Made by a program: the position numbers and the translations under genes
In this document: in pieces, positions 1 to 11,786 of the stretch
How positions within the stretch are numbered: the stretch's first letter is position 1
Layout: the number at the start of each line of letters is the position of its first letter
The notes under the pieces: model-generated
Database searches by the model: none
The model's input: only the letters and a program-made list of their open reading frames with translations
Told to the model about the DNA's origin: nothing
NCBI RefSeq assembly: GCF_004348895.1
Contig: NZ_RRZK01000012.1
Location: 62,001 to 126,000 of the forward strand
Source: Pseudomonas vancouverensis
GTDB lineage: Bacteria > Pseudomonadota > Gammaproteobacteria > Pseudomonadales > Pseudomonadaceae
Direction of reading: 5' to 3'
DNA: 64,000 bases

Positions 1-1617
1 CGCAACCAGCATCGGCGTGCCCTGGGCCATCAGCAAGGTGGCAAAGAAGTTGCGCATTTGCCGATGTCGCAAGGCATTGATCTCGGGATCGTCGGTCGGG
101 CCTTCGACGCCGTGGTTCCACGACAGGTTGTTGTTGCTGCCGTCCTGGTTGTTTTCGTCGTTGGCTTCGTTGTGCTTGTCGTTGTACGAGACCAGGTCGT
201 TGAGGGTGAAGCCATCGTGGGCCGTGACGAAGTTCACCGAAGCGTAAGGGCGCCGGCCGCGCTGGTTGAACATTTCACCCGAGGCGGTCATGCGGCTGGC
301 AAAGTCGGCAAGCTGGCCTTCGTCGCCTTTCCAGAAGCCGCGCACGGTGTCGCGGAACTTGTCGTTCCATTCCACCCAGCCGGGTGGAAAGCCGCCGACC
401 TGGTATCCGCCGGGGCCACAATCCCAAGGCTCGGCAATCATCTTGACCTGGCGCAACACCGGGTCCTGACGACAGGCGACGAGGAAGCTGTGACGTTCGT
501 CGAAACCGTCGTGGTAGCGCCCGAGGATGGTTGCCAGGTCGAAGCGGAAACCGTCCACGTGCATTTCCGTCGCCCAGTAGCGCAGGGAGTCGGTGACCAT
601 TTGCAGTACGCAAGGGTGGCTCAGGTCGAGGGTGTTGCCGGTGCCGGAATCGTTGATGTAGAAGCGCTTGTCCTCCGGCATCAAGCGGTAGTAGGAGGCG
701 TTGTCGATACCGCGCATCGACAGGGTTGGCCCTTGCTCGTTGCCTTCAGCAGTGTGGTTGTAGACCACATCGAGGATCACCTCCAGATTGGCTTCGTGAA
801 GGTGCGCGACCATCTCCTTGAACTCGGCGATCTTGCCGCTGGCCAGGTAACGCGGGTCCGGGGCGAAAAACGCAATGCTGTTATAGCCCCAGTAATTGGT
901 CATGCCCTTGTGCAGCAAGTGCTGGTCGTTGACGAAGGCATGGATCGGAAGCAGCTCCACGGACGACACCCCGAGTTTGCGGATGTGTTCCACCACTTCG
1001 TCGACCATCAAGCCGGCAAAGGTGCCGCGCACGTTCTCCGGCACCGCCGGATGGCGCATGGTGAAACCGCGCACGTGGGTTTCGTAGATGATGGTCTTGT
1101 CCCACGGCACGCTGACCCGGTGGTCGTGGCCCCAGGTATGTGCCGGGTCGATGACCTTGCATTTGGGCACGAACGGCGCGCTGTCGCGTTCATCGAAACT
1201 GAGGTCGGCGTCGGGGTGGCCGATGGTGTAGCCGAACAGCGCTTCGGACCATTTCAACTGGCCGACCAGTTGTTTGGCGTAGGGGTCGATCAGCAGTTTG
1301 TTGTGGTTGAAGCGGTGGCCGTTGGCCGGATCGTAAGGCCCGTAGACGCGATAGCCGTAGATCAAGCCCGGGTGAGCGTCGGGCAGGTAACCGTGAAAGA
1401 TTTCATCGGTGTATTCCGGCAGTTCGATGCGTTCGAGTTCCACCTCGCCAGTGTCGTCGAACAGGCACAGTTCGACCTTGGTGGCATGGGCGGAGAACAG
1501 TGCGAAGTTGACCCCCAGTCCATCCCAGGTCGCACCCAGCGGGAAGGGCAGGCCTTCACGAATTCGCGTGGCCTCGGCATGAGGGGCTGGCGCGGCGGCT
1601 TTTTTTGGACTGGTCAT
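1..1617 (-). CDS. glgX: Glycogen debranching enzyme GlgX, C-terminus beyond the window
   Basis: Hydrolyses alpha-1,6 branches of glycogen or limit dextrins in the cytoplasm. 539 residues are visible, starting at ATG 1617 (protein begins MTSPKKAAAPA); roughly the last quarter of a normal GlgX lies off the left edge. An N-terminal CBM48-like region is followed by the GH13 barrel with its conserved blocks: DVVYNH near residue 279, GFRFDLAT (nucleophile Asp) near 360, IAEPWD (acid Glu) near 395 and TAHDGFT near 467. It is the promoter-distal gene of the glgA-treZ-malQ-treY cluster on the same strand, separated from the DUF2934 gene by a REP pair, so it may have its own promoter. Confidence 0.95.
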   Translation of the reverse strand, partial: MTSPKKAAAPAPHAEATRIREGLPFPLGATWDGLGVNFALFSAHATKVELCLFDDTGEVELERIELPEYTDEIFHGYLPDAHPGLIYGYRVYGPYDPANGHRFNHNKLLIDPYAKQLVGQLKWSEALFGYTIGHPDADLSFDERDSAPFVPKCKVIDPAHTWGHDHRVSVPWDKTIIYETHVRGFTMRHPAVPENVRGTFAGLMVDEVVEHIRKLGVSSVELLPIHAFVNDQHLLHKGMTNYWGYNSIAFFAPDPRYLASGKIAEFKEMVAHLHEANLEVILDVVYNHTAEGNEQGPTLSMRGIDNASYYRLMPEDKRFYINDSGTGNTLDLSHPCVLQMVTDSLRYWATEMHVDGFRFDLATILGRYHDGFDERHSFLVACRQDPVLRQVKMIAEPWDCGPGGYQVGGFPPGWVEWNDKFRDTVRGFWKGDEGQLADFASRMTASGEMFNQRGRRPYASVNFVTAHDGFTLNDLVSYNDKHNEANDENNQDGSNNNLSWNHGVEGPTDDPEINALRHRQMRNFFATLLMAQGTPMLVA

Positions 1618-1640
1618 AGGTACTCCTGATTACGGACTAC

Positions 1641-1733
1641 CTGTAGGAGCGAGCTTGCTCGCGATGGCGGAGTATCAGGCAACAAACGTGTCGAATGTTG
1701 GACCGCGATCGCGAGCAAGCTCGCTCCTACAGG
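1641..1733. repeat. REPIN: two inverted REP sequences
   Basis: Two copies of the CTGTAGGAGCGAGCTTGCTC-type palindrome lie head to head (about 1641-1666 and 1708-1733) around a short unique spacer. This matches the known Pseudomonas REP doublet arrangement. It sits between glgX and the DUF2934 gene. Confidence 0.85.
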
Positions 1734-1807
1734 TTAATTTGGGGCGAGCGCTACCGAAGTGGTGAGCTGGCCCACCACCACATCATCAAAGTTAAACGCG
1801 GTGCATA

Positions 1808-2128
1808 TCAGACCGCAGGCGGTTTTCGCGGCGCCCGAGGCTTTTTCTCGACGGCTTTTTCCCCCGGCGGAATCACTTTCGATGCTGCCGCCGGTTTGGC
1901 TTTGGGCTTGGCGGCTGCGCTCTTGCCATCGAGGGTTTTCGCTGCGGCAGGTTTCTTCACCGCGGTTTTGCCGGCTGCAGCCTTGGGTGACTTGCTGGGT
2001 GCGAGCGCTTCGGCCTCGGCCAGTTTGCGCGCCATCTCCCAGTGGCGAGCTTCCTGACCTTCGGGTTTACCTTCGGACTCCCAGATCTGATAGGCGAATT
2101 CGCGGATGCGTTTATCTTCGGTACTCAT
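1808..2128 (-). CDS. DUF2934 protein with Lys/Ala/Pro-rich tail
   Basis: A 106-residue protein of unknown function. Residues 1-40 form a DUF2934-like helical segment (RIREFAYQIWESEGKPEG, then a second helix around RHWEMARKLAEAE). Residues about 45-106 are low complexity, rich in Lys, Ala and Pro with repeated KPAA/KAAA units, resembling the tail of AlgP or histone H1; nucleic-acid binding is inference only. It starts 21 bases after treY ends, on the same strand, so it is probably co-transcribed with the glucan/trehalose genes. Confidence 0.8.
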   Translation of the reverse strand: MSTEDKRIREFAYQIWESEGKPEGQEARHWEMARKLAEAEALAPSKSPKAAAGKTAVKKPAAAKTLDGKSAAAKPKAKPAAASKVIPPGEKAVEKKPRAPRKPPAV

Positions 2129-2149
2129 CGCAATGCTCCTGAACTGAAC

Positions 2150-4941
<2,792 letters not shown>

Positions 4942-4945
<4 letters not shown>

Positions 4946-7020
4946 CGGTCACGCTCGGCGGCCTGCAGCCGTGCGCAGGCCAGCAGTTCCAGACGTCGGG
5001 CAGCGTCCGGGCTGTCGAGCAGCGCTTCGCTGTATCCGGGCATGCGCCGCGACCAGTTGGGGTGAGTGTCGATGGTGCCCGGCAAGTTGGCTTGCTGTTC
5101 GACACCCAGTGCATCCTCCAGCGGCAGTAGCACCAGTGGCGCTCGGGTGTGGCCAAGGAAACGCACACTGGCATCCAGCACCTGATCGGTTTCGTGGGAC
5201 TCTTCGCGGAAGTTCTGCGGGTCCTGGCTCAGGGCCCGGCGCAGGCCTTCGCGTTCGCGTTCGCGGTGTTGGCGCCATTCGATCTCGCCGCTGGCATCGA
5301 CCATGCCCAGGCGTGCGTTCCAGTCGATGTCGCGCCCATGCCACCAGCCATTGAGGGTGGGCAGGTCATGGGTACTGGTGGTCGCCAGAGCGTTGTCCGG
5401 CCAGTCGAGGATGGGTTTGAAGTGGGTGTTGTCCTGTTCGAACAGCAACACGCGCATGCCGAGCATCGAGCGGGCGATGAGTTTTTCCCGCAGGCCATCG
5501 GGTACGGTACCGAGGTCTTCGCCCAGGACGATGGCCTGATGGCGATGGGATTCGAGGGTCAGCAGGCGCAACAGATCGTCTACCGGGTAATACAGGTAAG
5601 CGCCGTCGGCCGGTGGCGCACCGTTGGGGATCACCCACAGCCGTTGCAGGCCCATGACGTGGTCGATGCGCAAGCCGCCACTGTGGGCGAAGTTGGCCCG
5701 CAGCATTTCGATGAACGCACGGAAGCCATTGCGCACCAGGCCTTCGGGGGAAAACGCGGAGATCCCCCAGCCCTGACCCTGGCGATTGAGAATGTCCGGC
5801 GGCGCGCCGACGGTGAGGGATGCCAGCAACTCGTCCTGACGGCTCCAGGCCTGGCTGCCGCCGCCATCGGCACCGACGGCCAGGTCGGCGATCAGACCGA
5901 TGCTCATGCCACTGCTGCGGGCAGCCGCCTGGGCTCGTTCCAGACAGCGGGCGATCAGCCATTGGCAAAAGGCGAAGAAACCGATGCGCCCGGCATTCTC
6001 CTCGGCAAATTCCGCCAGCGCCGCGCTGCGCGGATTGCGCCACTGTTCGGGCCACTCGCGCCAGTCGGGGTTTTCACCGCGTGCGGTGCGCGCCTCCTGG
6101 ATGGCTTCGAAGCGGCAATGGTTTTCCAGGGCTTCGCCACCGGCATGGCGGAAGCTGCTGAAATCTTCGTGCAAGGGGTGCTCGCCCTGGACGAAACCTT
6201 CGTACAGCGCTTGCAGCACCCGATGCTTGGCTTCGGCTGCCGCTGGCCAGTCGATCAGCGGACGTTCTTCCAGTGCCTGCAACTCGGCCGCGAGCCCGGT
6301 GGCATCGATCGCCGTGCGCAGTGCACGCTCACCCAGAATCGCGCCGGGCGAACAATAAAGGCTATTGAGAAACAGACGGCTGGAGGGTGAGTAAGGGCTG
6401 TAGCGATGGGTGTCGCTGGAAAACATGGCGTGCAATGGACTGATCGCCAAAGCCTCCGCGCCGCGTTCACCGGCGACGCGTGCAAGGTCTTCAAGGGCCT
6501 GGGTATCACCAAAACCGCCATCGCCGGGACGGCGCAGGCCATACAACTGAACGCTCAAACCCCATGCCCGCGGAATCGGGCTGTCCACCGCATCGCCGAC
6601 ACTGAAGCAGCGTTCCGGGGCGACGGCGAGGGTGAAGCTTTGCCCGTCGATGCTGACCTGCTGATAGCCCACCGGGATCAGCCCCGGCAGTACCGCGTCG
6701 GCATCCAGTTTGAGGTTCAGTCGCGAACCGTCTTCAAGGTGAATTTCACAAGGCGTGTGCGGGGCGAAGTAGCGGGCCAGATCGAGGCCAACGCCGACGT
6801 CCGCGGTGATCAGTGGCGGCAGGTGCAAGGTTTGTTGCACTGCTTGCAACTCCAGCAGGCTGGCGTCGATTTCCTGGGCACTGCCGGCCGGGTGGCCAAG
6901 TCCTGTCAGTACGTTGCGCAGTACCGCGGGCGCGACTTTTTGAGGCCGTCCGTTGGCGTCGATCCAGTCCACCGCCAGACCCGCTCGGCTGGCGAGGATT
7001 TCCAGTTGCGCATCACTCAT
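4942..7020 (-). CDS. malQ: 4-alpha-glucanotransferase MalQ
   Basis: GH77 amylomaltase that transfers maltodextrin segments between alpha-1,4-glucans, adjusting chain length for GlgA, GlgX and TreY. 692 residues from ATG 7020 (MSDAQLEIL), the long bacterial form with an N-terminal extension. Family blocks: GLRIDHVMGL (nucleophile Asp) near 453, LGEDLGTVP (acid Glu) near 501, STHDLPTLNGWW near 551. The open frame extends upstream to 7182, but that part lies inside treZ and lacks family similarity, so the ATG at 7020 is preferred. It overlaps treZ by 8 bases and treY by 4, which suggests coupled translation. Confidence 0.95.
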
Positions 7021-8812
7021 GGACGCTCTCCGTTCGGGGTAGTAATGGGGTGGCAGCCGTGAGGCTGACGAGTGCGCAGTACGGCGGCAGGTGGCCTGCT
7101 TTAAGCCGCTCTGCCGAGCCTGCTGGGGTTTCGAACAGGCATTCGGCGTCCGCCTGTGGGCTGTGGACCACCGGGTTCGCACTGAGGTTCAGGTCAATGC
7201 GCAACTGGCTGCCATCGCCCAGGCGCCAGGCTGCGCTGAGCGCACCGTCAGCCAGCACTTCGGCACTCAGGGCCTGGGCGCCGGGCAGGTTTGGCGCGAT
7301 GTGCCGATGGCGCAGTTGCAGCAGGTGTCGATAAAAGTCGTGCATTGCCGAATGCCCCGGCGGCGGCAATGTCGGTCGGGAGGCTTCGAATGTCTGCGGG
7401 TCATTCGGGTCGGGGATGTGTTCGCGTTGATGCGGGTCGGTGAATGCGCTGAAGCTGGCGAACTCGTTGCGCCGTCCGTCCCGTACAAGTTTGGCCAGGT
7501 CGCCGTGGTGGCTGGTAAAGAACAGGAAGGGTTGTTCGACGGCGTATTCATCGCCCATGAACATCAGCGGAATCATCGGCGACAGTAGCAACAATACGGT
7601 GGCCGCCTGCAACGCCTGCGGGTGCGCCAATTGATGCAGGCGTTCGCCAAAGGCGCGGTTGCCGATCTGGTCGTGATTCTGCAAAAACAGGATGAAGGCA
7701 CTGGGCGGCAAATGCCCGCTGGGTTCGCCGCGGGCAACGCCGTGTTGATTGATGTGGCCCTGGAATACGAAACCCTGGCTCAGGCAGCGGGCCAATTGTG
7801 CGGTGGGGTTTTGCGCGTAGTCGGCGTAATAGGCTTCGGTTTCGCCAGTCAGCAGAACGTGCAGGGCGTTGTGGCCGTCGTCATTCCATTGCGCGTCAAA
7901 ACCCTGTTCCAACAGGCTGGCCTGGTTATGTTCGTTTTCCAGCAACAGCCAGACATTCCGTTGCGGGTCGACCTGGCCACGTATGCGCTGTGCCATCTCC
8001 TGGAGAAAATCCGGGTCTTCGATGGCGTGCACGGCGTCGAAGCGCAAGCCGTCGAAACGGTACTCCAACAGCCACATCAAGGCATTTTCAATGAAGAAGT
8101 CGCGCACCTCGCGCTGGCGAAAATCGATGGCGGCCCCCCACGGGGTGTGTTTGTCTTCGCGGAAAAACTGTTTGGCGTACCGGTGCAGGTAGTTGCCGTC
8201 CGGGCCGAAGTGGTTGTAGACCACGTCGAGAATCACCGCCAGCCCGAGACCATGGGCCGTGTCGATGAGGTGTTTGAGTTGCTCGGGTGTGCCATAGGAC
8301 GCTTGGGGCGCAAACGGCAGCGCGCCGTCGTAGCCCCAATTGCGCTCGCCGGGAAATTGCGCCAGCGGCATCAGTTCGATGGCCGTGACGCCCAACTCGG
8401 CCCAGCGCGCCAGATGCTGCTCGACCGCGCTGAAGCCGCCGAGCGCACCGACGTGCAATTCGTAGATCACCGCTTGGTGCCACGGGCGACCGAGCCAGGC
8501 GCCGTGTTGCCACTGATAGGCCAACGGATCGACCACCACGCTTGGCTGCTGGAGGCCACCGGCCTGGGCACGGGAAGCCGGGTCGGGCACCTCCAGTTCG
8601 CCGTCGATGTTGTAGCGATAACGTGTGCCGGCCGGGCAGCGGGTGTTGCTGACGAACCAGCCGTTTTCCTGGGGCAACAACGGCAAGGACTGTCCATTGT
8701 CCAGTTCGACACTGACGTAAAACGCATCGGGCGCCCACAACGCGAATCGCGTGTGCTCGGAGTCCAGCATGATTGCGCCGTGGGGCCAGGTTTCGAGGGT
8801 CCGTAACGGCAT
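7013..8812 (-). CDS. treZ: Malto-oligosyltrehalose trehalohydrolase TreZ
   Basis: Releases trehalose from maltooligosyltrehalose made by TreY. 599 residues from ATG 8812 (MPLRTLETWPHGA). An N-terminal beta domain (FALWAPDAFYVSVEL) precedes the GH13 barrel: VILDVVYNHFGPDGNY, GLRFDAVHAI (nucleophile Asp) near 258, LLLENEHN (acid Glu) near 290, QNHDQIGNRAFGERL near 381, then a beta-rich C-terminal domain. An upstream in-frame extension to 8932 lies within glgA and was rejected. It follows glgA with an 11-base gap. Confidence 0.95.
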   Translation of the reverse strand: MPLRTLETWPHGAIMLDSEHTRFALWAPDAFYVSVELDNGQSLPLLPQENGWFVSNTRCPAGTRYRYNIDGELEVPDPASRAQAGGLQQPSVVVDPLAYQWQHGAWLGRPWHQAVIYELHVGALGGFSAVEQHLARWAELGVTAIELMPLAQFPGERNWGYDGALPFAPQASYGTPEQLKHLIDTAHGLGLAVILDVVYNHFGPDGNYLHRYAKQFFREDKHTPWGAAIDFRQREVRDFFIENALMWLLEYRFDGLRFDAVHAIEDPDFLQEMAQRIRGQVDPQRNVWLLLENEHNQASLLEQGFDAQWNDDGHNALHVLLTGETEAYYADYAQNPTAQLARCLSQGFVFQGHINQHGVARGEPSGHLPPSAFILFLQNHDQIGNRAFGERLHQLAHPQALQAATVLLLLSPMIPLMFMGDEYAVEQPFLFFTSHHGDLAKLVRDGRRNEFASFSAFTDPHQREHIPDPNDPQTFEASRPTLPPPGHSAMHDFYRHLLQLRHRHIAPNLPGAQALSAEVLADGALSAAWRLGDGSQLRIDLNLSANPVVHSPQADAECLFETPAGSAERLKAGHLPPYCALVSLTAATPLLPRTESVHE

Positions 8813-8823
8813 CTTCAAATCCC

Positions 8824-10407
8824 TTAGTGTTTGTGCAATTTCCCCAGTGCCTTGGCCACCAGCTGTTCGTAAAGCTCGGCGTAGGGTTCGACCGCCTTGC
8901 ACCAGTTGAACGGTGCCGCCATGGCCCGGCAACGCATGGCGTGCAACAGGTCCGGGAAGGCGAACACCTTGAACGCCCGGCTCAGGGCTTCCTGATAGCT
9001 TTCCACCGTGGATTCGTCGAACAGGAACCCGGTCACGCCGTTCTCGATGGTGTCGGCCAGGCCGCCGGTATTGCGCGCCACCGGCAATGAACCGAAGCGC
9101 TGGGCGTACATCTGGCTCAGGCCGCAGGGTTCGTAGCGAGAAGGCATCAGCAGGAAGTCGCTGCCGGCGAACATGCGCCGGGCATCGGTTTCATTGAAGC
9201 CGATGCGTACGCCGATCTGCCCGGGAAAACGCAGGGCCAGTTCGCGCATCGCTTGCTCTTCTTCCGGTTCGCCGCGGCCGATGATCGCGATCTGTCCGCC
9301 GTTCTTCACGATGTATTCGGAAACGGCCTGGGTCAGGTCCAGTCCTTTCTGATAGACCAGTCGCGAGACCACAGCGAACAGCGGACCTTCGGAGTCATTC
9401 AGTTCGAACAGTTCACGCACGTGGGCAGCATTGATCGCTTTGCCTTCCCAGTCACCAATCGCAAAGGGGGCGAACAGGTGCGGATCGGTGGCTGCGTCCC
9501 AGCTCTCGTCGATGCCATTGGGGATGCCACTGAGCAGGCCTTGCTGGGTCTTGGCGGCGAGAAAGCCGTCGAGACCGCAGCCGAAGTCCGGCGTGGTGAT
9601 TTCCTGGGCATAGGTCGCGCTGACTGTGGTGATGTGGCTCGAATACGCCATGCCGGCCTTGAGGAATGACATCTTGCCGTAGAACTCCATGCCTTCCTGT
9701 TGCAGAGCGTGATGAGGAATACCCAGTTCGGGGCAAGAGCCCAGGCTGGTCACGCCCTGGTAGGCCAGGTTATGGATAGTGAACAGCGTCGGGGTGCGCT
9801 GGCCACGCCAATGCATATAAGCGGGCGCCAGGCCAGCCGGCCAGTCGTGGGCGTGCACCAGGTCCGGGCACCAATGAATTTGTGCGAGGTTGGCGGCGAT
9901 ATCGGCGGCCGCCAGGCCCAGGCGGGCGAAACGGATGTGGTTGTCCGGCCAGTCGCGGCCGTTATTGGCGCCGTAAGGTGAACCTTCGCGCTCGTAGAGT
10001 TCAGGGCAGATCAACACGTAAATGACCAGACCGTCGGGCATGTCCATGCGCCCGATCTTGCACGGTGGCAGCGCGGCGTGGCCGCCCAGTTCACCGATGA
10101 TGTGAATCGGATTCTCGCTGTGCAGCACCTGCGGATAACCGGGGATCAGCACGCGCACGTCATGCAGGTGGGCCATGGCCCGGGGCAGGGCGGCGGACAC
10201 GTCGCCCAGGCCGCCGGTTTTCACCAGGTCGGCGATCTCCGAGGTGACGAACAACACTTTCTTGCGGTTGGGGTTTGGATGCGCCACCGGGGTCAGCGTC
10301 CTGGTGCCTGGGGCACTGACCGGGTGGTTATTTGCGGCAGTCACGGCGTTCGATTCGCCGACCTGATGAGCACGCTCTCCCTGTATTTCCAAAGCCGTAC
10401 CGATCAT
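8824..10407 (-). CDS. glgA: Glycogen synthase GlgA
   Basis: ADP-glucose-dependent GT5 glycogen synthase elongating alpha-1,4-glucan. 527 residues from ATG 10407 (MIGTALEIQGER), preceded by GGGAG at good spacing. The signature KTGGLGDV occurs near residue 63 instead of near 15 as in E. coli, so there is an N-terminal extension of about 45 residues of low conservation. The C-terminal Rossmann half has SRLVYQKGLDL and the PSRYEPCGLSQMYAQRFG block with the catalytic Glu. First gene of the glgA-treZ-malQ-treY-DUF2934 operon. An alternative ATG is present further upstream (10500), without family-like sequence. Confidence 0.95.
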   Translation of the reverse strand: MIGTALEIQGERAHQVGESNAVTAANNHPVSAPGTRTLTPVAHPNPNRKKVLFVTSEIADLVKTGGLGDVSAALPRAMAHLHDVRVLIPGYPQVLHSENPIHIIGELGGHAALPPCKIGRMDMPDGLVIYVLICPELYEREGSPYGANNGRDWPDNHIRFARLGLAAADIAANLAQIHWCPDLVHAHDWPAGLAPAYMHWRGQRTPTLFTIHNLAYQGVTSLGSCPELGIPHHALQQEGMEFYGKMSFLKAGMAYSSHITTVSATYAQEITTPDFGCGLDGFLAAKTQQGLLSGIPNGIDESWDAATDPHLFAPFAIGDWEGKAINAAHVRELFELNDSEGPLFAVVSRLVYQKGLDLTQAVSEYIVKNGGQIAIIGRGEPEEEQAMRELALRFPGQIGVRIGFNETDARRMFAGSDFLLMPSRYEPCGLSQMYAQRFGSLPVARNTGGLADTIENGVTGFLFDESTVESYQEALSRAFKVFAFPDLLHAMRCRAMAAPFNWCKAVEPYAELYEQLVAKALGKLHKH

Positions 10408-10461
10408 ATGAATCTCCCGTGTTGTTGATCTGATTCTTGGGTCTGGTAAACGGTGCTTCAT

Positions 10462-10524
10462 GGCCAATATCCCTTGGCCGGACGCAATCGCGCTGCGCAT
10501 CGGTGGGCAAGCATGCCCAATGCG
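10462..10524. promoter_or_regulatory. Two adjacent palindromes in the glgA leader
   Basis: GGCCAA-N6-TTGGCC at 10462-10479 is a perfect 6-base inverted repeat. Sixteen bases further on, CGCAT-N3-TGGGC-N6-GCCCA-ATGCG at 10496-10524 is a longer one. They lie 55-117 bases upstream of the glgA start codon. They could be an operator or leader RNA stems; the regulator is not known. Confidence 0.4.
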
Positions 10525-10901
10525 TAGAAGCAGAATGGGTAAATGGGCCGTTGCAAAGATTGCACCAGTCGCAACGCACCTGCCTTTCAGAGGACCGATC
10601 AGGAACAGTAAAAGTTTCGACTATTTTTCCACTTTGTGACCGACCGGTTTCTGCTCGAGAAAATGAGTCTAGGCCAGAACTTAGAGCGGTAAAGGGCGAA
10701 TGGCAAAATTGTTCGACAATCGGTTTGAAGCGGTACGGACGTGCAGGAATGAACGGTAATCGCCCCGACGAAGTGCATGTTTTTGTGCTTTTTTGCTGCG
10801 AAAAGTCATAGGGCAGTCACATTAGTGTGCGAGGTGATTTTCGCTGTCTGCACCTTATTGGTGCGGTGGCCGTCAGTCCCGTATTTGGCCGAAGCACGGC
10901 C

Positions 10902-10931
10902 TTACTGATGGCGGTGCCACCTTGTTATAGT
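10902..10931 (+). promoter_or_regulatory. Possible sigma70 promoter of the crotonase-nudC pair
   Basis: TTACTG (10902-10907) and TATAGT (10926-10931) are separated by 18 bases and lie 37 bases upstream of the crotonase ATG. The match is only moderate and there is no independent support. Confidence 0.35.
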
Positions 10932-10967
10932 TCCGACCTCATTTTTGCCTGCAAAAGGATCACCGGC

Positions 10968-11780
10968 ATGTCCCAGTACACCGCGTTCAACGTCGAACTG
11001 GCGGATAAAATCGCCCACGTGCAGATCAACCGTCCGGAAAAGATCAATTCGATGAACGCCGCGTTCTGGAGCGAGATCGTCGATATCTTCCAGTGGATCG
11101 ATGACACCGACGAAGTGCGTGTGGTGGTCCTCAGTGGTGCAGGCAAGCATTTCTCCTCCGGCATCGACCTGATGATGCTCGCCGGCGTGGCCAATGAACT
11201 GGGCAAGGACGTCGGTCGTAACGCGCGCCTGTTGCGGCGCAAGATCCTCAACCTGCAAGCCTCCTTCAATGCCGTCGACAATTGCCGCAAACCGGTGCTC
11301 GCGGCTATTCAGGGTTACTGCCTGGGTGGCGCCATCGACCTGATTGCCGCTTGCGACATGCGCTATGCCGCGCAGGACGCACAGTTCTCGATCAAGGAGA
11401 TCGACATTGGCATGGCCGCCGATGTCGGCACGCTGCAACGCTTGCCGCGGATCATCGGTGACGGCATGCTGCGTGAACTGGCTTACACGGGGCGCACTTT
11501 CGGCGCCGAGGAAGCGCGGGGCATGGGCCTGGTGAATCGGGTCTATGAGGACAGCGCCAGCCTGCTCGACGGCGTCATGGGCATCGCCCGGGATATTGCC
11601 AGCAAGTCACCGATTGCCGTCACCGGCACCAAGGAGATGATCAGTTATATGCGCGATCATCGCATCGATGACGGCCTCGAATACGTCGCTACCTGGAACG
11701 CCGCCATGTTGCAATCCAACGATCTGCGCGTGGCCATGGCCGCCCACATGAGCAAACAGAAACCTGAATTTCTGGATTGA
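10968..11780 (+). CDS. Crotonase, delta(3,5)-delta(2,4)-dienoyl-CoA isomerase-like
   Basis: Enoyl-CoA hydratase/isomerase superfamily protein of 270 residues. The start ATG 10968 (MSQYTAFNVEL) has AAAAGGA upstream. The oxyanion-hole segment HFSSGIDLMML lies near residue 65 and the active-site segment FSIKEIDIGMAADVGTLQRL near 140-160. The Glu/Asp pair in KEIDIG and the AADVGTLQRLP string are features of the ECH1 dienoyl-CoA isomerase branch, which handles odd-position double bonds in fatty acid beta-oxidation. Only 6 bases separate it from nudC. A plain enoyl-CoA hydratase role cannot be excluded. Confidence 0.85.
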   Translation: MSQYTAFNVELADKIAHVQINRPEKINSMNAAFWSEIVDIFQWIDDTDEVRVVVLSGAGKHFSSGIDLMMLAGVANELGKDVGRNARLLRRKILNLQASFNAVDNCRKPVLAAIQGYCLGGAIDLIAACDMRYAAQDAQFSIKEIDIGMAADVGTLQRLPRIIGDGMLRELAYTGRTFGAEEARGMGLVNRVYEDSASLLDGVMGIARDIASKSPIAVTGTKEMISYMRDHRIDDGLEYVATWNAAMLQSNDLRVAMAAHMSKQKPEFLD

Positions 11781-11786
11781 TTAACC

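Larger units (their letters stand above)
10408..10967. other. 560-base intergenic region with divergent promoters
   Basis: Separates glgA (minus) from the crotonase gene (plus). It holds the glgA leader with two palindromes (10462-10479 and 10496-10524) and a weak sigma70-like promoter for the crotonase. I see no convincing coding frame or RNA gene in the remainder (about 10530-10890). Confidence 0.5.

Noticed and set aside
58..1629. Long plus-strand open frame (over 500 codons) opposite glgX
   Set aside because: Antisense shadow of a well-conserved GH13 gene in high-GC DNA; no recognisable domain and composition typical of reverse-frame translation.
10585..10620. AlgU-type promoter (GAAACTT ... 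TCTGA) for glgA
   Set aside because: The spacing is about 20 bases, too long for the GAACTT-N16/17-TCTGA pattern.
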